Of a stretch of DNA of 64,000 bases, positions 36,728-44,869 are shown one piece after another. The DNA is from Alicyclobacillus fastidiosus. GTDB taxonomy: Bacteria; Bacillota; Bacilli; Alicyclobacillales; Alicyclobacillaceae. A program made the translations under genes and the position numbers. The stretch is from assembly GCF_026651875.1 (NCBI RefSeq), contig NZ_CP104067.1, forward strand, positions 2,480,001 through 2,544,000. Direction: 5' to 3'. The notes below the pieces were generated by a model that saw only the letters and a list, made by a program, of their open reading frames with translations, searched no databases and was not told the DNA's origin. How positions within the stretch are numbered: the stretch's first letter is position 1; each line of letters opens with the position of its first letter.

Positions 36728-37201
36728 TTAGGCTGACAAGAGTAGCGAACTCAGGTCGAGCGTACTTTCTTGGAACCAAGCGTCCATGTGTTGGCACATG
36801 GCAATGCCATAGATGCGGACGGTCCACATCATGGTACTGCGATGCTTGGCAGCTTCGAGGAGAAAATCCTCTTTCGCTCGCTTGTTGCTACGCTCGCAGG
36901 TGGTTCTGCGTTTGTAGACATCGTTCCACTCGTTGCTGTTGCGGGCAACGGGTGGAAACAAGCGAGGATTGTGTTTGGTATATGTGTGTACGCATCTTCC
37001 GTAAGGCGAATCGGAACAGGGCGTATCACAAGTTACCACGCCTTTGACAACGAGCGGACAATAGTATTTTCGGCGACCGCGCGTGTAGTCGTAGCCACGA
37101 TCTTTCATCTCCAGCCCCTTTTTACAAAACGGAACCCCAGTAGGGGAAAATGTGATGTCATCCTTGCGAACCCCTTGCTCCCCGTACTGCGCAGGTTTAA
37201 A
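36728..37201 (-). CDS. Transposase C-terminal part, reached by -1 frameshift
   Basis: The minus-strand frame entered at the slippery heptamer (plus positions 37195-37201) reads PAQYGEQGVRKDDITFSPTG, VPFCKKGLEMKDRGYDY and TRGRRKYYCPLVVKG, then carries the distal catalytic Glu in TTCERSNKRAKEDFLLEAAKHR. It overlaps the first frame by nearly 100 bases. A short separate start at 37108 exists (ATGA overlap), but the sequence upstream of it in this frame is clearly coding-like, so frameshifting explains it better than reinitiation. The fused product would be about 492 aa. Confidence 0.75.
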   Translation of the reverse strand, partial: FKPAQYGEQGVRKDDITFSPTGVPFCKKGLEMKDRGYDYTRGRRKYYCPLVVKGVVTCDTPCSDSPYGRCVHTYTKHNPRLFPPVARNSNEWNDVYKRRTTCERSNKRAKEDFLLEAAKHRSTMMWTVRIYGIAMCQHMDAWFQESTLDLSSLLLSA

Positions 37202-38205
37202 TCGATAAATGGCTTTACTTTCCGTGATAGAAGGTACTGGTAGATTGGCAGTGCGTCGTGCGCGGCATCTAAAATGGCTTTGTCCCAGGTGTATTCACGA
37301 AAGCGTTCGACGAACTCACGAGCACTGACCACCCAAGAGGTCGCATCATGGCGCGAGGCTCGTTGAAGTCTGGGGTAAAGTGGCAGGTCGTAAGGACTAT
37401 CCGCAGCAACAAACGTGTAAAGGTGATAACCGAAGAAGTACCTGTTTCGATAACTGTCCCAGCCCATGTCACAGTCGGGTTGAGAATAGATACGATAGCA
37501 TCTGCATGGCACGATACCGAGTTCACGACAGTTACAAAGTCGCTTGTTACGAACTTGGGTAGCTGTTTGAAGCGGCATTCCGTCACCTGCGATTGACAGT
37601 GCGTTCGTGTCGCCCAGTAAGCCTAGAGTGGCAGATACGGTAAGGAACTGCTGTTGAAAGAGCACAAGCAATCTGTCAAATGGCTGTGGCTTGGTGGCTG
37701 AGCGCTTTTGTAGCTGAGCCATGAGATTTGCGATTTTGCTATACGCTTTGGTTGGTGCCTTTTCTCCCTTTTTGCCACCTTTGACTTTCTTTCGATTGAG
37801 TCTGAGCTTGGGCGAAAGATTCGCGGAGGTATGAGACCACAGCCGCTTAAAGAAATGGTAGAAGGTACCGACACCAGGCGTTTTCCCGTACTCAAAGCCA
37901 CTCAGGATGGCATACAGTGGGCAACGATGCAACTGATTGACCCACTCTGTAATGGATGGTTCTCCGACCTGCAACATGAGTAGATAGGAACGAAGTAAGT
38001 CGGCAGGGTCAATGGACCTTGGACCACGACACGGAAAAGCTCCTTCGAGTAAGCGAAACGTGCAAGAGAGGTCGGTAATCCAGAACTTCTTAACAAGCGA
38101 CCAGTCCTTTGCGACAAAGAGGAGCGTGCCATTGCCGTAGTGAATACGAAGTTGTTGCTCAACGAACGACTGATACTGCTGATGAGACCGCACCAAGGGT
38201 AACAT
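37105..38205 (-). CDS. Transposase N-terminal part (DDE family, frame 0)
   Basis: Frame 0 gives 366 aa from ATG 38205. The catalytic Asp residues are probably in SIAGDGMPLQ and in AILDAAHDALPIYQYLL. The coding quality is good until KPFIDLN at the heptamer T TTA AAC; the remaining 28 residues (LRSTGSKGF, then FVKRGWR) look like out-of-frame sequence. The complete DDE enzyme therefore needs the -1 frame. A possible stimulatory stem downstream pairs AGTAcGGGGA with TCCCCTACT. Family not assigned with confidence; it has a DDE_Tnp_1-like layout. Confidence 0.8.
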   Translation of the reverse strand: MLPLVRSHQQYQSFVEQQLRIHYGNGTLLFVAKDWSLVKKFWITDLSCTFRLLEGAFPCRGPRSIDPADLLRSYLLMLQVGEPSITEWVNQLHRCPLYAILSGFEYGKTPGVGTFYHFFKRLWSHTSANLSPKLRLNRKKVKGGKKGEKAPTKAYSKIANLMAQLQKRSATKPQPFDRLLVLFQQQFLTVSATLGLLGDTNALSIAGDGMPLQTATQVRNKRLCNCRELGIVPCRCYRIYSQPDCDMGWDSYRNRYFFGYHLYTFVAADSPYDLPLYPRLQRASRHDATSWVVSAREFVERFREYTWDKAILDAAHDALPIYQYLLSRKVKPFIDLNLRSTGSKGFARMTSHFPLLGFRFVKRGWR

Positions 38206-38436
38206 AACGCAACCCCCATTTCGATGAGATAGAGCTGTTAAGCCCTTCTCGGCGATTGTTGGGGTGATTCTAAAAAGTCAAGTATTATTTGGCGCACAGC
38301 GGATTTTCTTTTCATGGTGGTGTTGAATTTCCAATTTTGAATTGTCAAGTGGGGCTGACGAACATGGGGGCAAACGAAGAACCCTTCAACAACAGAACCG
38401 TTGATGGTTCAGCGAAAATCCAATGCCGAGAGGCTA

Positions 38437-38533
38437 TTGCACAAACGGGGGCATTAATCCCGTAAGCTCTGTTGCTTTAAACCGCATGAACATACAGCGA
38501 CTGAGGACCATGTGTTACTGTACTACTGGGCAG
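38437..38533 (+). repeat. Long copy 3 of the recurrent repeat, truncated by the group II intron
   Basis: It starts TTGCACAAACGGGGGCATTA at the right end of IS copy B and keeps the interior blocks of copies 1 and 2 up to ACTACTGGGCAG. The expected right arm (GGTTAGCGACAG) is absent; the group II intron begins about ten bases later. Confidence 0.6.
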
Positions 38534-39069
38534 AAGAGTTCAGTGCGCCATGAGGCGCTATGTATTGAAGCCGCAACAGTGCGGTTGGCGGGTACCTCAT
38601 CCCGCCAAGGCTAGGATGGCATGCGTTGGGTTTGAGCAAGCCCAGGGTGTGAAGCCCATCTAACAATGTACCCGTGAGGGAGAATCGACCTCCCAAGATG
38701 CGGGGCTAGCCTCGAAGAACTGCTATGGTCAGCGAAAGCGAAGCCATGTCTGAAGCGTGGTCAACTGCAACACTCGAAATCGTCGGATGATACGAGTGGT
38801 TGGAATGAGCGTGGCACCCTTGAACTTGGTGTCCCGACCCGGACTCTCCGGTGGTCAGGGTCAGTATAGAGGTGCAACTCCCTGAATCTTCCCCGCGTAT
38901 AGTGGCGACCTAAGGCAGCGAGACAACGCATAGCGAACGTGGGAACCGTTACATTCGTCCCAAACAGGATGGACAGCTACGTTGAAGTGAATGCAACGGG
39001 ACGGAGGAATCGTAGTAGTCCGAGATGGATAATGACCATTACATGGCGAAGGGTTCCAGTTTGAAGTAG

Positions 39070-40881
39070 GTGCGCGTGAGTAAAGTAGGGCTCCCCCATA
39101 AGGGAGTGATTGCGATTTCTACCATCACTCAATCCTCCGCACAGGAGAGAAAGAGATTCGAAACACAAGCGCGCCTTGCACGCAGGTCTTTGGCACAACG
39201 ACCATTCTCAAGACTGCATCACTTACTGAGATGGAATGTCTGGATTGATCTCTCCATTGCGAGAGTACTGAGAAACTCGGGTGCACAAACAGCCGGCGTA
39301 GACCACAAGACAAAATGGGATTATGCCACACAAGAGGCTTGGCAAAAGCTTCGGGAAGATGTGAAACAAGCACTCCGACTGTACGCATCGAGTCCAGTCC
39401 GGAGGGTGTACATCCCGAAGAGCCACAAGCCGCATGAAAAGAGGCCGCTTGGCATTCCAACCATTGTCGATCGCGTGGCCCAAGATGTTGTCCGCAGCAT
39501 TCTAGAGCCGATTTACGAAGGCAAACAGCATCCACACAGTTATGGGTTCCGACCATACCGTTGCACCCACCATGCCATTGAACGCATTCGCTTTCTCATC
39601 GGTCGGCACCGCTACTGCTGGGTGATTGAACTCGACATTAAAGGATTCTTCGACAACGTAGACCATGAAATCCTGCTAAGTATCTTACGACGGAACGTTC
39701 ACGACCGCCGTCTGATACGGGTCATCCGCAACATGCTCAAAGCAGGCCTCGTCTACGAGGGAGAATTTGAAGAGACAGAGCTCGGCACACCGCAGGGCGG
39801 CATTGTGAGCCCGTTGCTTGGGAATGTGTATCTGAATGAACTGGACGAATTCATTGCAAACAAATACGAATACCTGTCGCCTCGCGAACGACGAAAAGCG
39901 CAAATTCCCTGCTACATCGTGAGATACGCAGACGATGCAGTGATTCTCTGCAGGAGCAAAGAACACGCCGAGATACTGAAAGAAGAAGTTGCTCAGTTCT
40001 TAAATGAAAAACTTCGGCTTCAGCTGTCTGCAGAAAAGACACTGATAACTCATGCAGATGCCGGTCTTGATTTCCTCGGATTCAACATCCGACGATGGAA
40101 ACGGCAGGGGCAAGAGCGAGTACTCGTTAAACCGAGCCGTAAGTCAATTCAGCGATTCAAGCGAATGATGGCCAAAGATTCGCGGGCATTCTGGATGGCC
40201 CCAGGTCCGGCAGTTGTCGCCACGTTGAACCGAAAAATCCGAGGCTTCGCGGAGTACTTCCGACGAGGGAATTCAAAAGATACCTTTCTGACCCTCGACT
40301 CTTATCTGTGGTGGTTAGTGTTCCAACGACTCAAACAAAGAACAAGAGAGCCGCCGGGCGTTGTGGCTAGACGGAACCAACACCGCTACAACGAAGCCGC
40401 CAACCTTCCATACCACAGAAAATCCACAGCGAAACACTTTGGGTTCAAGGACAGCGATGGAAATGTACACATGCTCGATAAGTTTGGGTTCTACAAGATA
40501 GAGTATCCGGATAAATGCTCTCAAAGGAATCCATATGTTTCTGAAGACCGAGAATGGCTTGATGGGAACCGTAAACTTCGAGCAACGATGAAAGTCCAGC
40601 GAGCCAGATACATAGCGAGATTGTACGGACTACCGGAAAATTGGGTGTATTACCGGCAATCTGTGATGAATCGGCAGAATGAGCGATGCGCGGTGTGTGC
40701 TTGTAAACTGACGGCACGCAACGTATACGTTGATTATTGGCCCGGAATTGCAGGAGATGTGTGGGGTAATAAGGAATCCATACCAGACTACTTCGTAGCC
40801 TTATGTCTGCCCTGCCATAGGCGACAACAGCGGCGGCGAAACAGAATTGTCACGGGTCAGACCGAACCATGTGCAACCTAA
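39070..40881 (+). CDS. Group II intron reverse transcriptase/maturase (LtrA-like)
   Basis: Intron-encoded protein of about 600 aa. Reverse-transcriptase blocks are clear: KRPLGIPTIVDRVAQ, YGFRPYRCTHHAIE, ELDIKGFFDNVDH, GTPQGGIVSPLL and the catalytic YADD in CYIVRYADDAVILCRS. A maturase X domain follows (about residues 350-430). The C-terminal endonuclease-like zinc region has CAVCACKL and CLPCHRRQQ, but the usual paired histidines of HNH are replaced (NVYVDYWPG), so DNA cleavage may be impaired. The GTG at 39070 is the first in frame; another lies at 39076. It helps splice and mobilise the intron. Confidence 0.92.
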   Translation: MRVSKVGLPHKGVIAISTITQSSAQERKRFETQARLARRSLAQRPFSRLHHLLRWNVWIDLSIARVLRNSGAQTAGVDHKTKWDYATQEAWQKLREDVKQALRLYASSPVRRVYIPKSHKPHEKRPLGIPTIVDRVAQDVVRSILEPIYEGKQHPHSYGFRPYRCTHHAIERIRFLIGRHRYCWVIELDIKGFFDNVDHEILLSILRRNVHDRRLIRVIRNMLKAGLVYEGEFEETELGTPQGGIVSPLLGNVYLNELDEFIANKYEYLSPRERRKAQIPCYIVRYADDAVILCRSKEHAEILKEEVAQFLNEKLRLQLSAEKTLITHADAGLDFLGFNIRRWKRQGQERVLVKPSRKSIQRFKRMMAKDSRAFWMAPGPAVVATLNRKIRGFAEYFRRGNSKDTFLTLDSYLWWLVFQRLKQRTREPPGVVARRNQHRYNEAANLPYHRKSTAKHFGFKDSDGNVHMLDKFGFYKIEYPDKCSQRNPYVSEDREWLDGNRKLRATMKVQRARYIARLYGLPENWVYYRQSVMNRQNERCAVCACKLTARNVYVDYWPGIAGDVWGNKESIPDYFVALCLPCHRRQQRRRNRIVTGQTEPCAT

Positions 40882-40897
40882 GACTACTTCAAATGGA

Positions 40898-40931
40898 GAG
40901 CCGGATGCGTTGAAAGGCGCAAGTCCGGTTC
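40898..40931 (+). ncRNA. Group II intron catalytic domain V
   Basis: A 34-base hairpin that starts GAGCCGGATGC, has a GAAA-containing terminal loop and ends CCGGTTC, with the two-base bulge region CGC/GCG typical of domain V. Position 17 bases after the maturase stop is as expected. Required for splicing. Confidence 0.85.
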
Positions 40932-41083
40932 GGGGAAGGGCTCGGGCGTCCAACTACCTCCTGAAGGAGGTGGGTCGGCCCGGGCCTATTCTACATATGA
41001 TGTCTTTCTAAATGAGAAATAGAATTCAGTGTCGGGTCTTCGTCTGAATTGTATTTCAACTGGAATGTATTTAAACTGCAAAT

Positions 41084-41806
41084 CTAACTATTCGCCTGCA
41101 GTCTTTCCACCAAAGTTTGTGCAAATAGATGCGCATCCAATGGCCATCGAGCGGTAATTAAATTTCCATCTGTCAAACAAAATGGAATCCAAGGGGCCTT
41201 GCCATGTTGAAAATCTCCACTGGAGCAAAGCGAATTTTTCACCTCATCCTCAACATACTCAGGATAGGTCCTGTAATATTGACCCAGTTTCCATGATGTG
41301 AGGTAATAAGCCGTTCGCTCGAGTGTTTTCGTTAAAGCGGTGACTTTGCGACCATAGAGAATACTCTTTTCAGTTTTAGGATCTCTTGTCCGAGAAAGAA
41401 CAATTGTACCGTGGCAAATAGCAGCCACGAGCCGTTTCTGATTCATAAATGTCAGAACTTTATCTTGAAGCGTTCTGCTTTCAAGATACTGCTTCATGCC
41501 TTTTGCGTGGCCACCGGGAAGCATTAGTAAATCGTAGTCCATTGGTTGTATATCGTAATATGGAATTGGATTATTGAAGTGATAATTTTGCTCAAGTTTG
41601 CCATACGCCTCAATTGCTTCAGGCTTTGCCCCGAGTTTACCAAACAATACACCTTTCAAGAGCAATGGATCCGTTGTGCCGACTTTACCTGTTTCGGTGC
41701 TAAAAATAACCTCGAAACCACTCTCGATGAATTTTAGCCATGGAATGCTCACTTCGGTCGTATCAAAGTCTTGGTCAGGTATGGAGATTAGAATTCTCTT
41801 CGTCAC
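41084..41806 (-). CDS. DJ-1/PfpI superfamily protein (class I glutamine amidotransferase-like)
   Basis: About 240 aa. The nucleophile elbow is LVAAICHGTIVLS with the conserved Cys-His pair, and LLMLPGGHAKGMKQYL supplies the glycine-rich loop. The C-terminal NLITARWPLDAHLFAQTLVE matches the family end. The GTG at 41806 is preferred because GGAGGA lies about six bases upstream; the ATG two codons earlier is too close to that site. It resembles the large-insert Hsp31-like branch, which includes glyoxalase III or chaperone-like proteins. Actual activity unknown. Confidence 0.85.
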   Translation of the reverse strand: MTKRILISIPDQDFDTTEVSIPWLKFIESGFEVIFSTETGKVGTTDPLLLKGVLFGKLGAKPEAIEAYGKLEQNYHFNNPIPYYDIQPMDYDLLMLPGGHAKGMKQYLESRTLQDKVLTFMNQKRLVAAICHGTIVLSRTRDPKTEKSILYGRKVTALTKTLERTAYYLTSWKLGQYYRTYPEYVEDEVKNSLCSSGDFQHGKAPWIPFCLTDGNLITARWPLDAHLFAQTLVERLQANS

Positions 41807-42195
41807 GTACATTCCTCCTCCTCGCTACAACCATCCACAGTCACGGGAGTTGTGCATGGTATTCATGGTTTTCGGCCTCTAGGTCAATGCATTCACGATA
41901 CGACTAATTATAGAACAAGGAATGGAAACCGGGCTGGCGAATTGAAAACATTAGAGAATTATCTGCCTAATACCAATCGTTACTGACCTAACGAAGGCAA
42001 AAACTGAAGAAACAGTCTATCAGCGATTGTGTGAATGTTCAGTTCAACTATTCTGGTGTTGTTGTAGATCAGGGCAGTTTAGTTGAATAACAGAATGGGT
42101 CAAATACTGTACGACTCATGGTGATATACTTTGGGGGACACCCAAGACCGGACCACAATCATATCTAATAACTTATTTCGAAAGGATTGATACAA
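41807..42195. other. Spacer with a recurrent repeat before the DinB gene
   Basis: No gene is visible in about 390 bases. It contains the repeat arms at 42043-42090 and presumably divergent promoters for the DJ-1/PfpI and DinB genes, none clear enough to mark. Confidence 0.4.
42043..42090 (+). repeat. Recurrent repeat with separated arms
   Basis: TTCAACTA at 42043-42050 pairs with TAGTTGAA at 42080-42087. The right half reads GGGCAGTTTAGTTGAATAA (42072-42090), matching the consensus at the other sites. It lies about 100 bases upstream of the DinB-family gene. Confidence 0.5.
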
Positions 42196-42684
42196 ATGTC
42201 AGAAATTTTAGTGCGACAGTACGGATATATTCGCTCTACAAGAGAAATTCTATTAGCATTCTTGGAAGAGATACCACTTCAAAAATTATACGAAATTGTC
42301 CCTAACTTTGGACACGGAACCATCGTGCGAACTCATATCCACGTGGTTGATTGCTATCGGTATTGGCTCGGATCATTTGCATTTAATGAAAGGCGGGCGG
42401 ACTTTAGAGACACGCCGGACTATGAAATTGAACATTCGGACGTTAACAAGATTCGTGACAGATTTAAGGAAGTAGACGACATCGTGGAGAGGTTTTTGGA
42501 TGAATTTAACGAACGTTGGTCTGAAAATATCGAGAATGAGGTGGAATGGATGGATCAACCATTCACTGCAACTCCATTATTTCTCTTGACGCATACTGAG
42601 ACACATGAGTTTCATCATAAAGGTCAAATTGTTTCAATGGCACGGCACTTGGGATACACGCCGCCTATAACGGATCTTGATTAG
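42196..42684 (+). CDS. DinB/YfiT-family four-helix-bundle protein
   Basis: Protein of about 162 aa of the DinB superfamily, putative metal-dependent enzymes or thiol transferases. The three metal-binding histidines are probably one in RTHIHVVDCYRYWLG and two in HTETHEFHHKGQIVSMARHLGY, the conserved last-helix motif. The ATG at 42196 has AAAGGA upstream. It is a single gene between a recurrent repeat and a nucleotidyltransferase pseudogene. Substrate unknown. Confidence 0.83.
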   Translation: MSEILVRQYGYIRSTREILLAFLEEIPLQKLYEIVPNFGHGTIVRTHIHVVDCYRYWLGSFAFNERRADFRDTPDYEIEHSDVNKIRDRFKEVDDIVERFLDEFNERWSENIENEVEWMDQPFTATPLFLLTHTETHEFHHKGQIVSMARHLGYTPPITDLD

Positions 42685-42911
42685 CCCGCGCCAAGTAAGA
42701 CAAACTTTCAATAATCGCCTTGATCTTTTATTCAAGGCAATTTTCTTTCGTACTAGGTGATATAAAAATGCACCAAACCTGTAAAGTGGGTACCAAACAA
42801 GTGGGCAGGAGAGTGAGATATGACTTATACCACAATGATTTAGAATGTTACAGGATATTGTTGCTTTGTCTTTAAGCAGGTTCTTGAAATCTAAGACTCA
42901 GACGAGGATGT

Positions 42912-43641
42912 GTGAGTATGGTAGGGGACCTTGACCCACGAATTAAGAATCTGATTAGGGGTTTTCTGGAGTACGATGTTCCTCAACGCAATGGGCACCT
43001 TGAAACGGTAATTTTATGTGGCTCACATGCCACTGGACAGGCTACGTTAAGTAGCGACATCGACCTGTGTTATGTGGGTAGCTTTCCGACATTTAAACGC
43101 GAAAACATCGTGTTCCAAGGTAAGGATTTTGAACTTATGGTTGCCCCGTGGTCATGGTACGAAAATGTTGCCAGCGAACGTAAGTACGTAAACAACATCG
43201 GAACACCTATGGTTATGTTGGCGCAAGGGCGTTATGTATGGGGTAATTCTGACAAGTGGGTAGCCCTACAAAAAACTGGCACAGGCAACTTATAATGCTG
43301 GACCTGTCCAAGCGACTAATGAAGACATTCGCAAAATTCGATTTCATCTGACTAGCTTATGGGATGATTACTGTGATAAGGAAGGTCAGATCGAACGGCA
43401 ATTACTTGCTATGTATGTGATTCAAACTTGCATTGAGTCAATATTCGTATTGCGTCAATGGTGGGCTGTGAAACCTAAGTATCAGCTTGCGGACTTACGT
43501 TCCAAGGACGCCAGCCTATCTCACAAACTTGAGCAATGTATTCAAACTCTCGGGTTAGAACAGGAAGTGCTACGAGATTTCTGTTCTTATGTACTAGACC
43601 CTATAGGCGGTTGGCTTCGTGAGTCGTGGAAGACTGGATGA
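42912..43641 (+). pseudogene. Frameshifted nucleotidyltransferase gene
   Basis: N-terminal domain of the Pol-beta nucleotidyltransferase superfamily: ILCGSHATGQATLSSDIDLCYVG with the GS motif and DxD metal ligands. The frame ends at GTGNL, but reading one base later from the AAAAAA run near 43272 gives LAQATYNAGPVQATNEDIRKIRFHLTSLWDDYCDK and continues to 43641. The C-terminal part is a helical HEPN-like domain (QTCIESIFVLRQWWAVKPKYQL). One extra A in the run explains the break, so it is a recent pseudogene or a sequencing error. Similar proteins are MNT-type or aminoglycoside nucleotidyltransferase-like. Confidence 0.72.
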
Positions 43642-43678
43642 ATATGCGATTGCGCCGTATACAATGTGTGTTGCATAT

Positions 43679-43698
43679 GGGCAGTCTAGCTGAATAAG
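43679..43698 (+). repeat. Right half of the recurrent repeat
   Basis: GGGCAGTCTAGCTGAATAAG, preceded by TTGCATAT rather than a clear left arm, 37 bases after the nucleotidyltransferase remnant. Same core as the other copies. Confidence 0.45.
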
Positions 43699-43723
43699 TC
43701 CGTTCCATTTCCTCGTACTACAG

Positions 43724-44143
43724 TCATTTCAAAATAGGGACGTGGAAGACGACCATAAATGTAATGACAATGGGAATCGATATAGCAAAAGCCAATAACG
43801 GTCTTTTGTAATGAAGCCGTACCATAGGGAACATGATACAGTCGAACAAAACTGACCACCAGAATGTCCACCCGTGATAGTAATGGAAAAGTCCAATGAT
43901 GACCCAAAACAGCTCGATCGCAGCGTATAACAGCACCCACCATAAAACATGGATGATCTGTTTTCGAATCGAATGTTCAGGAAAGCGACTGAGGAATATA
44001 AGGACTGAGAGTGGTATCCCGATAAGTGTGACAATCAGTGAGTTTAATGTGTGGCTTGGTAACCAGAAATCACTAAAGACCCATATCGGATAATTAACCG
44101 TGAGAAACTCATATAACAGAGACACGCCGACCGCATAAAGCAT
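43724..44143 (-). CDS. Membrane protein, CBO0543-like family
   Basis: Hydrophobic protein of at least 139 aa with four or five membrane segments (YAVGVSLLYEFLTV, LIVTLIGIPLSVLIFL, IIHVLWWVLLYAAIELFWVIIGLFHYYH, PLLAFAISIPIVITFMVVF). Coding-like sequence continues upstream in frame to about 44215 (KWGWIFGTWKWGDWRHSRKYQST), where a stop occurs and no start is visible. The N-terminus may have been damaged or use an unusual start. I associate the pattern with the CBO0543 membrane family of spore formers; function unknown. Confidence 0.65.
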   Translation of the reverse strand: MLYAVGVSLLYEFLTVNYPIWVFSDFWLPSHTLNSLIVTLIGIPLSVLIFLSRFPEHSIRKQIIHVLWWVLLYAAIELFWVIIGLFHYYHGWTFWWSVLFDCIMFPMVRLHYKRPLLAFAISIPIVITFMVVFHVPILK

Positions 44144-44869
44144 TGTAGACTGGTACTTCCGCGAATGCCTCCAGTCACCCCATTTCCATGTACCAAAAAT
44201 CCAGCCCCATTTGCACTAAAAAGGTCAACATATATTATCCTCCGGCTTACATCTTGAAATGCCTTTACGATCAGTGTAACCCAATAAGCGCATAAGATTA
44301 TTGGGTTATGAATCTCGGAAGGATTATTCAAAGGGGGCGAATGTTAAGAAGCGGTGTCAATCAACATTGTATATATATGCGTAATTTTGTATTATTTTTT
44401 CATTGTGGTGACCATTTGAATGTGTAAGAGCGGGGACACATTCCAGACTAAGTACCGGAAGTTGTTCACTGACGAAAATCTCACTAATTCTGCGAAAAAC
44501 CTACCCGCGTTTCACAGAAGAACTCAGAGTATTGGGTTAAGGGTTGGAAAAGCACAAGAAGGTAATGGAACGATCCGCTGATTTTGTGTTAAGGCTGATG
44601 GGAATTGTGCTAATATTTGATTGTTTTTAGCTGAGTATAGAGGAGCTGAGTCTTGATGAGTCAGGTTGAGAAAATGGAAGGATTAGATCTTAGTCGGATT
44701 CACTAGCGTTGCATAAAGGAATTTATGGTTTGTCAAGTGCTTCGAGTTGTCAGAATGTATAGATGAAATGTTTGGAAGTTTCATGATTTAGACAACACCA
44801 ACATGAAAAAATCTCCTTAGAATGAGAAGTACAGGTAGTCCTGTCCAACTCTCTCTAAGGAGACCCACC
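44144..44869. other. Spacer with gene fragments before an IS4-type transposase
   Basis: Besides the N-terminal extension of the membrane gene (to about 44215), there is a 16-codon frame at 44656-44706 with a fair AGGAG site (MSQVEKMEGLDLSRIH), possibly the start of a gene cut off by the neighbouring IS. Nothing else is supported. Confidence 0.4.

Larger units (their letters stand above)
36543..38439 (-). mobile_element. Unassigned DDE insertion sequence, copy B (intact)
   Basis: Element of 1,897 bp with perfect 21-bp terminal inverted repeats at 36543-36563 and 38419-38439 (arm CAATAGCCTCTCGGCATTGG plus A). It carries one transposase in two reading frames on the minus strand. Long repeat copy 3 starts at its right end, and the group II intron follows. 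Confidence 0.85.
38543..40994 (+). mobile_element. Group II intron with encoded maturase
   Basis: The 5' boundary GTGCG (38543) fits the GUGYG consensus, and the 3' region has a canonical domain V at 40898-40931 followed by a domain VI-like hairpin ending CTAC near 40994. The ORF lies in domain IV. Total about 2.45 kb. The exact ends are inferred. It is inserted in the right arm of the third long repeat, not in a protein gene. Confidence 0.85.

Noticed and set aside
36770-37243. Plus-strand frame across the transposase (157 codons)
   Set aside because: Antisense to the -1-frame part of the transposase, which carries the recognisable catalytic residue; the same frame recurs only because the IS is repeated.
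38543-40994. Class C group II intron targeting a terminator
   Set aside because: The maturase has an endonuclease-like C-terminal zinc region, which class C proteins lack, so that class was not assigned.
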